Assembly (NCBI GenBank): GCA_964440935.1 | Contig: CAYTTY010000001.1 | Location: 1-64,000, forward strand | Reading direction: 5' to 3' | From: WJJR01 sp964440935 | Lineage (GTDB): Bacteria; Zixibacteria; MSB-5A5; WJJR01 | DNA length: 64,000 bases | Shown here: positions 26,851-36,053 of the stretch, one piece after another | How positions within the stretch are numbered: the first letter of the stretch is position 1 | Layout of the letters: each line of letters starts with the position of its first letter | Notes under the pieces: model-generated | Told to the model about the DNA's origin: nothing | Database searches by the model: none | The model's input: the letters and a program-made list of their open reading frames with translations, nothing else | Translations under genes and position numbers: made by a program

Positions 26851-27708
26851 TCACCACTGCCACGCTACGCCAATCGTGTGCGTCCCGCCGAGGTCATTGT
26901 GGCTGAGGTAGACGTAGTCGATGGAGCCCATCCGGTGGGTGAACCGTCCGCCCAACGTGTAACGCACGGGGTCGAACCGCAGTCCGGAAATGAACTCCAA
27001 CTCCTCGACCAACCGCAGCCGTTGCCCGATTCCAAACCGGTTGTCGCTGTCTTCAGCGCGCGACCAGACGGCTCCCACGGTGATATCCGGTGGTGCCGAC
27101 CAAGCGACCGAGATTTCACCGAGCACTCCCGGGTTGTCGGCAACACCATCATAGAAGTCATCGATGGCAATCTGCCGCAGGGAGGCCGCCGCGACGACAT
27201 TGTCTACCGGCTGGGCAGCGGCACCGAGTGTCAGCGAGATCCCCGAGTAGACGGCATCACCGGAACCGAATTCGGTACGATCGTACTCGATGCCAAGTCC
27301 GGCTGCATATCGATTTCCAAGACGTCGTCCGAATCCTCCGGTGAGACGCGACTCCAAATACAAGTCCCGTTCTCCGTACCGTGCAAAGGCGACCGACATG
27401 GTGTAGTCATCGAAGAGGTGGTGACGAATACTCGCGTCCATTTCCCGAAGTGCGTCCAATTCGAAATGCTTCCGATACGACAGCGATGCGCCGCCGCGTG
27501 TGGGTGCGAACGCGGCCAGCGCCGGATTCATCCACACGACTCCTGGATCGTCCGGTGTCATCGCAAGCACCCCACCCACACCGACAAGCATCGCCGACCC
27601 GAAATCGTCCTCGGCCCCAAGTGCAACCGTGTTACTCAAGAGGAGCACGGCCGTAGCTATGATTGGAACTGCCCGTATCAGGGCGCCACCACAATCACGT
27701 CTTTGCAC
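26851..27708 (-). CDS. Putative outer-membrane beta-barrel protein (PorV/UPF0164-like)
   Basis: 285 residues from a GTG at 27708, which has GGCGGGGG just upstream; this start overlaps the lamin-tail gene by 31 bp. A signal peptide (IRAVPIIATAVLLLSNTVALGA) precedes GVGGVLAMTPDDPGVVWMNPALAAF, a pattern typical of PorV/PorQ-like barrels in which a conserved WNPA-type motif follows the N-terminal strand. The remainder alternates beta-strands and polar turns, ending in the aromatic HTIGVAWQW. Barrels of this kind often accompany proteins carrying C-terminal sorting domains, as the neighbour does. Confidence 0.7.
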   Translation of the reverse strand: MQRRDCGGALIRAVPIIATAVLLLSNTVALGAEDDFGSAMLVGVGGVLAMTPDDPGVVWMNPALAAFAPTRGGASLSYRKHFELDALREMDASIRHHLFDDYTMSVAFARYGERDLYLESRLTGGFGRRLGNRYAAGLGIEYDRTEFGSGDAVYSGISLTLGAAAQPVDNVVAAASLRQIAIDDFYDGVADNPGVLGEISVAWSAPPDITVGAVWSRAEDSDNRFGIGQRLRLVEELEFISGLRFDPVRYTLGGRFTHRMGSIDYVYLSHNDLGGTHTIGVAWQW

Positions 27709-29402
27709 GTTGCCCCCGCCGGCTCCGATTTGCCAAGCAAGATGTAAGGTCCGGGTCGCACCCGTCCGCCATCGTCGTTGGTCGCATCCCACGTGACCGA
27801 ACCGGTTGCCGCCGGCGTATCATCGGCCAACGTCCGCACCAACCGACCCGATCGATCAAACACTTTCAGCGTCACGTGTTCGCCGATCTCGAGCTGGTAG
27901 TCGATCTGCATCTCCTCACCGGCGGAGAGGTAGATGGGATTGGGCGCAACACTGACCGTGAATGTCCCGGCCGCGTCGGGATCGACCGAATTCTCTTCCC
28001 CCGGAGTCGCACCGGACGGATCGACGGAGATTGTCCACTCATCAATCATCGCATGATCGGTGGCCATCTCCATTCGTTCCCACGAATGGTTGTCGTCATG
28101 TGTTGTGCGGAAGCTCACCGAGTCAATAATCTCGCCCCCGGCGCCGACAAGTGTGACCCGATCGCCGGTGTTGTTCAGCGATGGCCACGATGGCACTTGC
28201 ACAATCGTCCCGTTGAAATCGGGGTAGTGCGACAAGAAGGCGGTCTCATTCTCGGCGAGCACCCAATACTGACCCGGTTGGATGTAGTCATCAAACAACA
28301 GGGGAATGGCCGATGATGCCGACGAGTCACCAATGCGCAGGCTACGCATGCTCAGCGCCTGTTCCGACAGATTCACAATCTCCACCCACTCATCCGGTCC
28401 GCTGACTTCCGGGTTGGCGAGGAATTCGGTGATGATGAGGAGGGGGAATGAGTAGCGCACCGTGACAACGGCAACAGCCTCGTTGTTTGACGTATTGGAA
28501 TCACTGGTAATCCGTCCGACATAACGATGGACGCCCGGCATGAAATGCCGCAGGTCATCTTCAAACGATTCATAGACACGCAGGTATTTCGACGAACTGT
28601 GTTCCTCGCCAATAGGGAAGAGGTCGTCGACCACGGTTATCTTTTCCAAAACTGTTCCCGGCGCGGAGAGATTTCGATCGTCAAACAACGTATATGAAGC
28701 GTACACATCACCAAATCCGACATTCGTAACGGTCATGTACAAGGCTCCGCTGTCCCTGAAGACCCAGGGCTGTTCAAAAGCTATCAGCGAATCAAAAGCC
28801 AGATCACCGACTACCGGAAACACCGAATTCCTCCGCCCCGGCGTTGACCCACTCGGGTCGGTACACGAAGCGAAGTTACTGATATCGTCTCCACCGTTGG
28901 GACGAATCCGTTCCCACGAGGTGTTGTCGTTGGTCGAACTCGTCCACCAGATCGCCGATGTGTCACCATTCGGCGCCACCAGCACCAGCGTATCACTGCT
29001 GTTGCGTAGTGAGATGTCACCGCCGAGCAGGGGATAATCTTCGGATGTGTGATCACCCCACTCGCCCGAGTTGTTACCCCAGATCGACTCGAATGTTGTT
29101 ATGTCGCGCGTAATAACGAGAAATCCGCCCGGCTGCAAACAGTAGCTGGTGTCGTAGTGTGATGTGTCTGTGCCGTCAATAAAGCGATAGTCGTCAACAC
29201 AAATGACCGCGCTGTCGGCATCGGGCCAGTTGAGGAGCTCCACCCACTCGGCATTGACATCGCCGCCCGGTTCATTGGCCAAAGCTTCGTTTAGGATAAG
29301 GCCGGAAGTCTGAGCGTGGGCGCTGCACGCCAGCACCAGCACTATGAGTATTGCCGCTGCGAGCTTCATCATCATTGCGCCGTGTCCACTCCGTTCATTC
29401 AC
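27678..29402 (-). CDS. Exported lamin-tail-domain protein with C-terminal FlgD-like domain
   Basis: Up to 574 residues; GTG at 29402 (overlapping the upstream stop as GTGA), with three tandem ATGs from 29375 as alternatives. After a signal peptide come two LTD repeats: GLILNEALANEPGGDVNAEW to SGSTPGRRNSV, and LIITEFLANPEVSGPDEW to SGATPGEENSV. A CARDB-like linker (VTNVGFGDVYASYTLFDD) separates them. The C-terminus VAPNPIYLSAGEE, LKVFDRSGRLVRTL, GPYILLGK is FlgD/type-A-sorting-like. LTDs occur on secreted nucleases and surface proteins; no nuclease domain is present here. It is coupled to both neighbours. Confidence 0.85.
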   Translation of the reverse strand: MNERSGHGAMMMKLAAAILIVLVLACSAHAQTSGLILNEALANEPGGDVNAEWVELLNWPDADSAVICVDDYRFIDGTDTSHYDTSYCLQPGGFLVITRDITTFESIWGNNSGEWGDHTSEDYPLLGGDISLRNSSDTLVLVAPNGDTSAIWWTSSTNDNTSWERIRPNGGDDISNFASCTDPSGSTPGRRNSVFPVVGDLAFDSLIAFEQPWVFRDSGALYMTVTNVGFGDVYASYTLFDDRNLSAPGTVLEKITVVDDLFPIGEEHSSSKYLRVYESFEDDLRHFMPGVHRYVGRITSDSNTSNNEAVAVVTVRYSFPLLIITEFLANPEVSGPDEWVEIVNLSEQALSMRSLRIGDSSASSAIPLLFDDYIQPGQYWVLAENETAFLSHYPDFNGTIVQVPSWPSLNNTGDRVTLVGAGGEIIDSVSFRTTHDDNHSWERMEMATDHAMIDEWTISVDPSGATPGEENSVDPDAAGTFTVSVAPNPIYLSAGEEMQIDYQLEIGEHVTLKVFDRSGRLVRTLADDTPAATGSVTWDATNDDGGRVRPGPYILLGKSEPAGATCKDVIVVAP

Positions 29403-31012
29403 AATCCCAACACCCCACGCAATCTCAATTCGACCACATCCCCTTCAGTCCGATCCTCATACCGCTGCCACACCAGTGCCGCTTCGATATGCCACGGATC
29501 GGCGGGAGTGATCCTCTCGGTAAAGTAGAAGTACCAGTATCCGTCATTTGACTCATCCAGATTCGGATCCACCCATCGGAACGCGGGTTTGATCACCACA
29601 TGATCATTGAGCTTCCAGTCGATACCACCCCCGGTGCGCACATAGCGGTCTTCTGCTACTCTGTGACGTCCCGCTTCAAAACGCAATGACATTCGACGGT
29701 CGGATGGGCCGGCGTAACTGTAGAATCCCAGAGCAAAACGCTCGCGTTCGTTCTCTTTCGATTCCCCGCGGGCGTACGGACGCACGCGAAAATCAGAGTT
29801 CCACCAGGTAATGCTGGTGGTCCACGTATGCGCCAACGGTTCATCCGGTGATTCGCGATGGGTCATCCAGTCCCAGCGGGCCGATGCTTTGCCGCCGAAA
29901 AGGGGGCGTGAATGCAATCGGGTCGTCAGTGAGAACCCGCGTTCGCCGGTAGTGCGAGTGGAGTATGATTCGTCAAGGTCCGGAATCGTCACCGACGTTC
30001 GGTCGCTGTGTGATGGACCGCCGCCCCACGGATTGATAAACCTCTTGGAATATGACCACGCCTTCCCGTGAAATCGTCCGCGCTCGAATGTCCACACCAT
30101 CTCGGCCGCTTTGGCGGTAGCGCCGTCACGTTCGAGCGCGATTTCCGCAAGCACGGCCCGGTCATCTTCGCCGACCTGCACATGACCACCGATCACATTC
30201 TGGGTGTACTTTGCGTTGCCATGACTGCGTTTGATGGCTCCCGTTAGACCCGACAGGCCAACCCGCACGATGCCCCGCTGTCCGCTAACCTGAGCTCCGA
30301 TCATCTGTTCGGTCAGACTCTCCGCACGGATATCGGATGTGACCGCTTCTATGGACACCGTCCGGGTTTTATCCGATTGTAACCAGACACCATTGAATCG
30401 AGACAACGCCGGTTGAATGAAATCACCATCGGGACGATTGGCGATGCGGGATCCCAACACACGCGACCGTCGTCCGACAACCAGTCCACGCCCCCAGCGC
30501 GGTTCGACATTGCCCGCCTGAAGTGTAACGCCGTGAGACCGTAGTTCTATAACCCGCCGTTGCCAACGCGCGCCGCGGCCATCCTGACGCCAGTTGAACA
30601 ACGCTGTCCAGTTGTTTCCTTCGACGCGACCGGTCGTGTAGCCGTTGTTTTCGACCGGTGATGACAACCGTCCATCAAATCCCGTCCGCCAGCGAATACC
30701 CACATCACGCAAAGTCGTGGTCAACAGATCTTCCGACCGGGCAATATTGGCGGCGGAATCGGGCGGGGAGAGGTAACCGGCATCGGAACCGGGAAGTGCT
30801 TCGAGATCCGATGCCGGAACGAACGCACTGTCGAAACCCAGGCGTATCGTTTCGATCAACTCATCATACTCATCTTGTGTGATCTCGCCTTCACGCAGCG
30901 CCTCCCACAAGTCTTCTTCCGATTCATACGGACGCACTGATGGTTGTTGGGCATGGGCGGTGGTCGCCAGAAATACAAAAGCTACGGAGAGCGCAAGCCA
31001 GCGACAAAACAT
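29399..31012 (-). CDS. Hypothetical exported protein, probable outer-membrane barrel
   Basis: 537 residues from the ATG at 31012, with GAGGGG upstream. A signal peptide ending near THAQ is followed by an acidic helical segment (SEEDLWEALREGEITQDEYDELIETI), as in proteins placed upstream of LTD or ComEA-like genes in FCB genomes. Residues 100-537 are rich in Arg, Trp and aromatic beta-strand patterns (WRTGFDGRLSSPV, ARWDWMTHRESP, FYSYAGPSDRRMSLRFEAG), suggesting a large barrel. No named family is recognised with confidence. First of the three-gene export/surface operon. Confidence 0.6.
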   Translation of the reverse strand: MFCRWLALSVAFVFLATTAHAQQPSVRPYESEEDLWEALREGEITQDEYDELIETIRLGFDSAFVPASDLEALPGSDAGYLSPPDSAANIARSEDLLTTTLRDVGIRWRTGFDGRLSSPVENNGYTTGRVEGNNWTALFNWRQDGRGARWQRRVIELRSHGVTLQAGNVEPRWGRGLVVGRRSRVLGSRIANRPDGDFIQPALSRFNGVWLQSDKTRTVSIEAVTSDIRAESLTEQMIGAQVSGQRGIVRVGLSGLTGAIKRSHGNAKYTQNVIGGHVQVGEDDRAVLAEIALERDGATAKAAEMVWTFERGRFHGKAWSYSKRFINPWGGGPSHSDRTSVTIPDLDESYSTRTTGERGFSLTTRLHSRPLFGGKASARWDWMTHRESPDEPLAHTWTTSITWWNSDFRVRPYARGESKENERERFALGFYSYAGPSDRRMSLRFEAGRHRVAEDRYVRTGGGIDWKLNDHVVIKPAFRWVDPNLDESNDGYWYFYFTERITPADPWHIEAALVWQRYEDRTEGDVVELRLRGVLGL

Positions 31013-31132
31013 ATCCAACCCCTCAGTCAGCACACAGATGCCGAGCGGATCGACCGTTCACTCGCCAGCTAATTAGTATTGGTTATAGTGTGAGCGTTCA
31101 AGGGAAATCGTACGGTGGCCGGCCTGCGACTG

Positions 31133-32587
31133 TCACAATCCGTATTCGCGGATCTTCCGATACAACGTCCGCTCACCAATGCCCAGGAGTTTGGCCGCTC
31201 TGGCACGATTGCCTTCGGTATGACGCAATGCATCCGCAATGCGGTCCCGTTCCGACTGGCGCAGAGATGGGATGGGTTGTTCCGGTGTGACGGTTGGTCC
31301 GGTGGAGTGAACATTGGATAGATGCGCAACTTGCTGTTTGATCTCATCGAGGTCACGTTTTAATTCGGACAACGCTCGGAAGATCATTTCCCGTTCGACA
31401 TTCTCTGCCTGCCGGCCGGTGACGACCGGCAGTTGCATCAACGGACGGCCGCTGGTCAGCACCTCCGACAACATCTGATCGTCAATCGGACGATCCGGAG
31501 AGTAAACGTTTACGCGATCAACAAAGTTACGCAGCTCGCGAATATTGCCCGGCCAATCGTAGTCGATGAGACGGGCCAGCGCCTCTTCCGAAACGCGATT
31601 GAGCAAGCGATTGCCGGGTGACTCGTCGCCGGAGAAGTGATGCGCCAATAACGCCGGTATATCGCCGCGCCGCTCCCGTAATGCCGGCAATGTCAACTGC
31701 ACCACCGCCAACCGGAAATAGAGGTCACGGCGGAACTGTCCGTCGTCGACGATCTCATTCAGATCACGATTGGTCGCAGCGACAATACGGAAATCGACTG
31801 GGATCGATTCGGTGGCGCCGACCCGCCGTACCTGTCGCTCTTCCAGCACTCGCAATAGACGCGCTTGCACACCGGGCGACGTCTCGCCAATCTCATCGAG
31901 AAAGATCGTTCCACCGGCAGCCGCCTCAAAGACACCTTGCTTGCGGCCAAATGCGTCGGTAAATGCGCCCTTTTCATGACCGAAGAGTTCGCTTTCGAGA
32001 ATGGTCTCGGTGAATGCGGAACAGTTGAGCGCCAGAAACGGCCGGTCGGTACGACTGCTGTTGCGATGAACGGCCCGTGCCGCCAACTCTTTGCCGGTTC
32101 CTGATTCGCCTTCGACCAAGACGGTCGCCTCCGACGATGCGGCTGCGAGCAGCAAATCCGACGCCGCTCGCAGTGATGGCGACAGTCCGACCCATTGGCA
32201 TCGTGCCACCCGTTCACGATCGGCCAAAATCGCACTCAATCGCGCCGACCACTCATCGGGCGTGAAGTCGCGCGAAAACAGATGCGCCACACCCCAGCGC
32301 TCGAGGATGGTGCTGTCGATGTGCGTGGTGCTGTCGAGCGCCAACACGATATCGGCGGTCGGTGCACGGTGACGTATCTTCTGCAGCAACGTATCGATCG
32401 GCAAATCGCCGGCGCTCGGATCGATGAGGAGGATATCGAGCGGACGTTCGGGCAGTTGGCGCAATGCCGTCACCATTCCATCGCACGCCGTATGCGTACC
32501 GCCGAGCGGGACGGTTCCCTGACGCCACCGCCCGGCGAGCGTATCATCGTCGGTAACACTGAGGATTTGGAGAGTGGGATCTGCCAT
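31133..32587 (-). CDS. NtrC-family AAA+ transcriptional activator
   Basis: About 484 residues from the ATG at 32587. The N-terminal 125 residues form a degenerate receiver: an acidic cluster VTDDDT and LLIDPS are present, but the usual lysine is not evident. The AAA+ core has Walker A GESGTGKE, Walker B GTIFLDEIG and ESELFGHEKGAFTDA. The sigma-54 contact loop thus reads GAFTDA, not GAFTGA. A Fis-type HTH closes the protein (EGNRARAAKLLGIGERTLYRKI). It is the last gene in the ECF sigma-DUF4097-membrane protein run, which suggests a role in the same response. Confidence 0.92.
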   Translation of the reverse strand: MADPTLQILSVTDDDTLAGRWRQGTVPLGGTHTACDGMVTALRQLPERPLDILLIDPSAGDLPIDTLLQKIRHRAPTADIVLALDSTTHIDSTILERWGVAHLFSRDFTPDEWSARLSAILADRERVARCQWVGLSPSLRAASDLLLAAASSEATVLVEGESGTGKELAARAVHRNSSRTDRPFLALNCSAFTETILESELFGHEKGAFTDAFGRKQGVFEAAAGGTIFLDEIGETSPGVQARLLRVLEERQVRRVGATESIPVDFRIVAATNRDLNEIVDDGQFRRDLYFRLAVVQLTLPALRERRGDIPALLAHHFSGDESPGNRLLNRVSEEALARLIDYDWPGNIRELRNFVDRVNVYSPDRPIDDQMLSEVLTSGRPLMQLPVVTGRQAENVEREMIFRALSELKRDLDEIKQQVAHLSNVHSTGPTVTPEQPIPSLRQSERDRIADALRHTEGNRARAAKLLGIGERTLYRKIREYGL

Positions 32588-32680
32588 TGGCCTCACACAC
32601 AGCTACCGCCGCACCAATTCGCGACGGTGCGGTGGAAAAGCCAATCTAATGGAATGGTGAAGTTACGGCAATGGCGTGTC

Positions 32681-34141
32681 TCAACGGGCCGGGGCGGGTC
32701 CGGGCTCATCGCCGCTGCGTTGCGGCAACGGCGTCGGGGATGACGTCTCCGGTTGCTGGGACACTGCCTGGGGTTCGGTCGGACGTTCGGAATTGTCGTC
32801 CTTGGGACGGCGCCCGAAGCGCGTCGACACGACCGCACCGGTGCCGACCGTCACGACGACATATCCGACAACAAGAGCCAGACCAACCAGTGCGAAAGTG
32901 GCAATACGGAAGACACTGCTCACCGACTGAATACCGGTCATCCACACCGATACGACGGCCAGAAGCGGGATCGACTGCAGCGCCATCAAGCCGACAATGG
33001 TTTGCGTCAACGGCGTCCCGGCGAACATTCCCGTATTGTCACTGATCTTCTCACCGATGAACAGCCCAATCGCTGCATGGGCGAGTACCAGCGCCGCCAC
33101 GACCAACAGCGGCACAACGAAGATGGCTACCGGAATGCCAATGATGGTGACAAACAAGATTGATATGGCCGGAATGAACAGGACCTGAATCAGAATCCCG
33201 ATGAAGAAACTCTTCACGAATGATGCTTCAATGCGCGTTTTCACTCGGCCGACGTTCTTGGCGGCAAGTGCGTAGGCAATCAGCACGAGGAAAATCCAAA
33301 ACAGGACTTTCATCAACACAACGGCGGTGAATGTCTGACGCGCCCAGTTGACACCGCCGGGGCGCCAGTCTTCGCCAAATAACTTGAAGAACAGCTCATT
33401 GCGCATCCCGCCAATGCGTCCACCCGGTTCCTTGTTGATTTCCGAGGCGACCACGTCTTCACCGATCATCGCCCGCGGCCCAATATGAACGGTTCCGAAC
33501 GGAGCAATGGCACCCCGGTCGACTGTGCCCTGAACATCAATGGTGCCAAAGACCGATACAACCGATCCATTGACCCGGCCCAACACCTCGATATGTCCAC
33601 CGAAAATCGAAATCACGTCACCATCGATCACCTCATCGGGTTCGATGGTGATGACATCGCTGAACATCTGAAAAATCTGAGCCTGAGCATCGTCGAAGTC
33701 CGGTCTGTCAACCGGCGGGATCGTAGGAAGACCGGCCAGGCCGACAATGTGAAAGCGCTGGCCGTCACGGTCGACAATCATCACACCGCCGGCGTCGGCA
33801 TGAATCTCAGTCGCGTAGATAGAGTCTTCGAGGACGGTGCTGTCCACACCATCGGAAAGAATCACTACGCGCGGCGCATTGGGGATGTCCGGAATCTCAA
33901 CATTGAGTTCCTCCCGCAGCTTTCTCAGATTGACCGACGTTTCTTCGATGCTTTGCCGGATCGAGTCGTTGAGTTCACGAACATCGATAATGGCGGGCGC
34001 CTCGCGTTCCGGCTCCACTTCTGCAGACTCTTGAGCCCGAACCGGAAACGCAAAAAGGCATACGACGATGAGGCCGACCATTGCCACCGTTCCGGCAACA
34101 CTCCCCCACCGTCGTATGCCCTGGCGTGCCCCGCCTCTCAT
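32681..34141 (-). CDS. Membrane protein with bactofilin-like exported domain
   Basis: 486 residues. Signal segment (about 15-36), then a soluble region with a coiled-coil stretch (LRKLREELNVEI). A short beta-helical, bactofilin-like run follows: DGDVISIFGGHIEVLGRVNGSV, SVFGTIDVQGTV and APFGTVHIGP. At least four transmembrane helices come next (about 275-440), then a Pro-rich cytoplasmic tail. This layout matches polymer-forming/DUF8173-like proteins often encoded beside ECF sigma factors. It may assemble at the envelope and sense or restrain stress signalling. It starts 6 bp after the DUF4097 stop. Confidence 0.75.
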   Translation of the reverse strand: MRGGARQGIRRWGSVAGTVAMVGLIVVCLFAFPVRAQESAEVEPEREAPAIIDVRELNDSIRQSIEETSVNLRKLREELNVEIPDIPNAPRVVILSDGVDSTVLEDSIYATEIHADAGGVMIVDRDGQRFHIVGLAGLPTIPPVDRPDFDDAQAQIFQMFSDVITIEPDEVIDGDVISIFGGHIEVLGRVNGSVVSVFGTIDVQGTVDRGAIAPFGTVHIGPRAMIGEDVVASEINKEPGGRIGGMRNELFFKLFGEDWRPGGVNWARQTFTAVVLMKVLFWIFLVLIAYALAAKNVGRVKTRIEASFVKSFFIGILIQVLFIPAISILFVTIIGIPVAIFVVPLLVVAALVLAHAAIGLFIGEKISDNTGMFAGTPLTQTIVGLMALQSIPLLAVVSVWMTGIQSVSSVFRIATFALVGLALVVGYVVVTVGTGAVVSTRFGRRPKDDNSERPTEPQAVSQQPETSSPTPLPQRSGDEPGPAPAR

Positions 34142-34147
34142 AATTCG

Positions 34148-35233
34148 TTATAACTCCCCGATGTAAATGTCGCCCGAATGGGTGTTCATGTCGACATATA
34201 GCCGGCCGTCGCCGAGTGTGAGTGACAGGCTGCCGCGTCCGCGCGCCCGGCCCAACGCATTGCTGCCGTCGAGATCGGAATCGATGCGCATGTCGCCGGA
34301 AAACGTCGACAGGTTCATCTTGCCAATCTGTGTGACATCGGCATACAGACGAACTGATCCGGAGTGGCTTGACACGTCGAGAATACCATCGGTCGATTCA
34401 CTTCGCGCGACGATGTCGCCGGAAACTGTCTCCAGTTCCAGATCGCCGGAATGATGGTTCGCGTCGATGTCTCCCGATGTTGTACGGGCACGCAGCGCAC
34501 CGCCGACCTCCCGTATATCGATATCGCCTGAAACGCTCGAGAGGTCCGCATGACCGAACACGTCACTCATCGCCAATTCACCTGACACCGATTCGGCTTC
34601 AAGGTCACCGCCGCAGTTGCTGACATGCACATCGCCGGAGACTGCTTCGGCCCGCACATCCGCATGGCAGTCGGTGACTGACACCTGTCCCGAGACGCTC
34701 TTGGCGCGCACACGGTCTTGGATGTCGGCCGCCATGATATCACCAGACACCGACGACAAAGCGAATGGTCCGGCCGCTAACTCGGCTTTGACCAAACCCG
34801 ATACCGTCGCCAATGATCCTGTCGCGCCCGACGGACCGGTGATATAGAAGCTGACGCTGATACTGCGCTCGCGGCCGAAACGGCGCCGTAGATAGCGCCC
34901 GAAGTCATCGGGACGATCAACGAATGCTTCAAGATAGTCGCCCGATCCGTCAACGACGACTTCGATGGCGTCGAGAATTTCCTGTGCTTCTTCGCGGCTG
35001 TCGGCGCGCACGTCGACGACCACTTCCACCGTCGTCTCGGTGGCCCCGTCCACGCCCTTATAGGCCACATCGCCTGCGACCGTCTCAACGTCGATGTCCG
35101 GTCCCGATGTGTGCGTGAACGTATGAGTGTCGGTGAATTCATAATGATCGAGCGCCATCGCCGGTGCGCTCAGCGCGATCACCGCTGCGGCGGTGGCCAG
35201 TACGGCCCAAGACCAGTTCTTCGTCCGTGTCAT
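34148..35233 (-). CDS. DUF4097-family exported beta-repeat protein
   Basis: 361 residues with a signal peptide ending near APAMA. The body is a right-handed beta-repeat of about 20-residue units built on VSGDI/VSGDV: SSVSGDIMAADIQ, AKSVSGQVSVTDC, AEAVSGDVHVSNCGGD, AESVSGELAMSDV and DLSSVSGDIDIREV. DUF4097 proteins commonly follow ECF sigma factors and are thought to be envelope-located regulators or anti-sigma partners. It lies 15 bp downstream of the sigma gene and 6 bp upstream of the bactofilin-like membrane protein, forming one transcript. Confidence 0.9.
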   Translation of the reverse strand: MTRTKNWSWAVLATAAAVIALSAPAMALDHYEFTDTHTFTHTSGPDIDVETVAGDVAYKGVDGATETTVEVVVDVRADSREEAQEILDAIEVVVDGSGDYLEAFVDRPDDFGRYLRRRFGRERSISVSFYITGPSGATGSLATVSGLVKAELAAGPFALSSVSGDIMAADIQDRVRAKSVSGQVSVTDCHADVRAEAVSGDVHVSNCGGDLEAESVSGELAMSDVFGHADLSSVSGDIDIREVGGALRARTTSGDIDANHHSGDLELETVSGDIVARSESTDGILDVSSHSGSVRLYADVTQIGKMNLSTFSGDMRIDSDLDGSNALGRARGRGSLSLTLGDGRLYVDMNTHSGDIYIGEL

Positions 35234-35248
35234 GATGCGTCCTCCCGT

Positions 35249-35818
35249 TTAGTGCCAGATCGACTTCAGCTTTTTCTTCAGCAGCTCGCGGGCGCGGAAG
35301 ATTCGGGCCTTGACCGTTCCGACAGGGAGGTTGAGTTGCTCGGCGATCTCCTCGTACGACTTGTCCTGGTTGTGCCGCAACTGGATCACCTCGCGATACT
35401 TCGGCGGCAGCGACTCAATGGCCTCATTGATGGTCACCGCCTGGCGGCGACGAATCAGGTCCTCTTCGGGATTGGTCGACCAATCCGGGACCTCATACGT
35501 GACCTCACCGTCGTGCATCTCGATCGGCTTGTCGAGTGAGAGTGCGTCGATCCGCTTCTTGCGCAGGTAGTCGATCGCGTTGTTGGCCGCGATCTTGTAC
35601 AGCCACGTCGAGAAGCGGTACTCGAAACGGTAGCTCGACAACGATCCAAACGCCTTCATAAACGTCTCCTGCACCAGGTCGGCCGCTTCATCCGGATTCC
35701 GGATGATCTTGAAGATCACGTGGTAGATGGGCTGGCGGTGACGGTTCAGCAGCTCACGATAGGCTCGCTGATCACCCGCTAACGCATCCCGGATCAGTTC
35801 TTCGTCCGATTCGGCCAC
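35249..35818 (-). CDS. ECF RNA polymerase sigma factor (RpoE-like)
   Basis: 189 residues with GTG start at 35818. Region 2 has DLVQETFMKAFGSLSSYRFEYRFSTWLYKIAANNAIDYLRKK; region 4 has SLPPKYREVIQLRHNQDKSYEEIAEQLNLPVGTVKARIFRARELLKKK. There is no classical zinc-finger anti-sigma next to it; the DUF4097 and bactofilin-like proteins take that position. A GAAAC-N16-CGTA motif upstream suggests autoregulation. Confidence 0.95.
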   Translation of the reverse strand: MAESDEELIRDALAGDQRAYRELLNRHRQPIYHVIFKIIRNPDEAADLVQETFMKAFGSLSSYRFEYRFSTWLYKIAANNAIDYLRKKRIDALSLDKPIEMHDGEVTYEVPDWSTNPEEDLIRRRQAVTINEAIESLPPKYREVIQLRHNQDKSYEEIAEQLNLPVGTVKARIFRARELLKKKLKSIWH

Positions 35819-35840
35819 CTGGGCACCCGCAGTTGACGTT

Positions 35841-35865
35841 TACGATACCACCAACGGTTTGTTTC
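35841..35865 (-). promoter_or_regulatory. Candidate ECF-sigma autoregulatory promoter
   Basis: Minus strand GAAAC (35861-35865), 16-base spacer, CGTA (35841-35844), about 23 bp from the GTG start. The AAC and CGT blocks are the usual ECF -35 and -10 cores. An identical arrangement is at 20776-20800. Confidence 0.5.
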
Positions 35866-36053
35866 GCGGCGACCACAATACCGCGAAAGTGTGATAATAC
35901 GCATCATGTCCAAATCAGCCAATCGAATCCTACGGCAGATTCTTGACTCTGTCCCGCCATCTGATCACTTCTCATGTCTTCTCTTGCCCACAATCCTGGT
36001 GTCCGCTAAGTTATGTAAACACCTGTTGAGGACCGTGGAAGTTGCGTTCAACC

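Noticed and set aside
26878..27747. Plus-strand open frame opposite the PorV-like gene (289 codons)
   Set aside because: The minus strand carries a signal peptide and barrel pattern and fits an operon; the plus frame has no family features.
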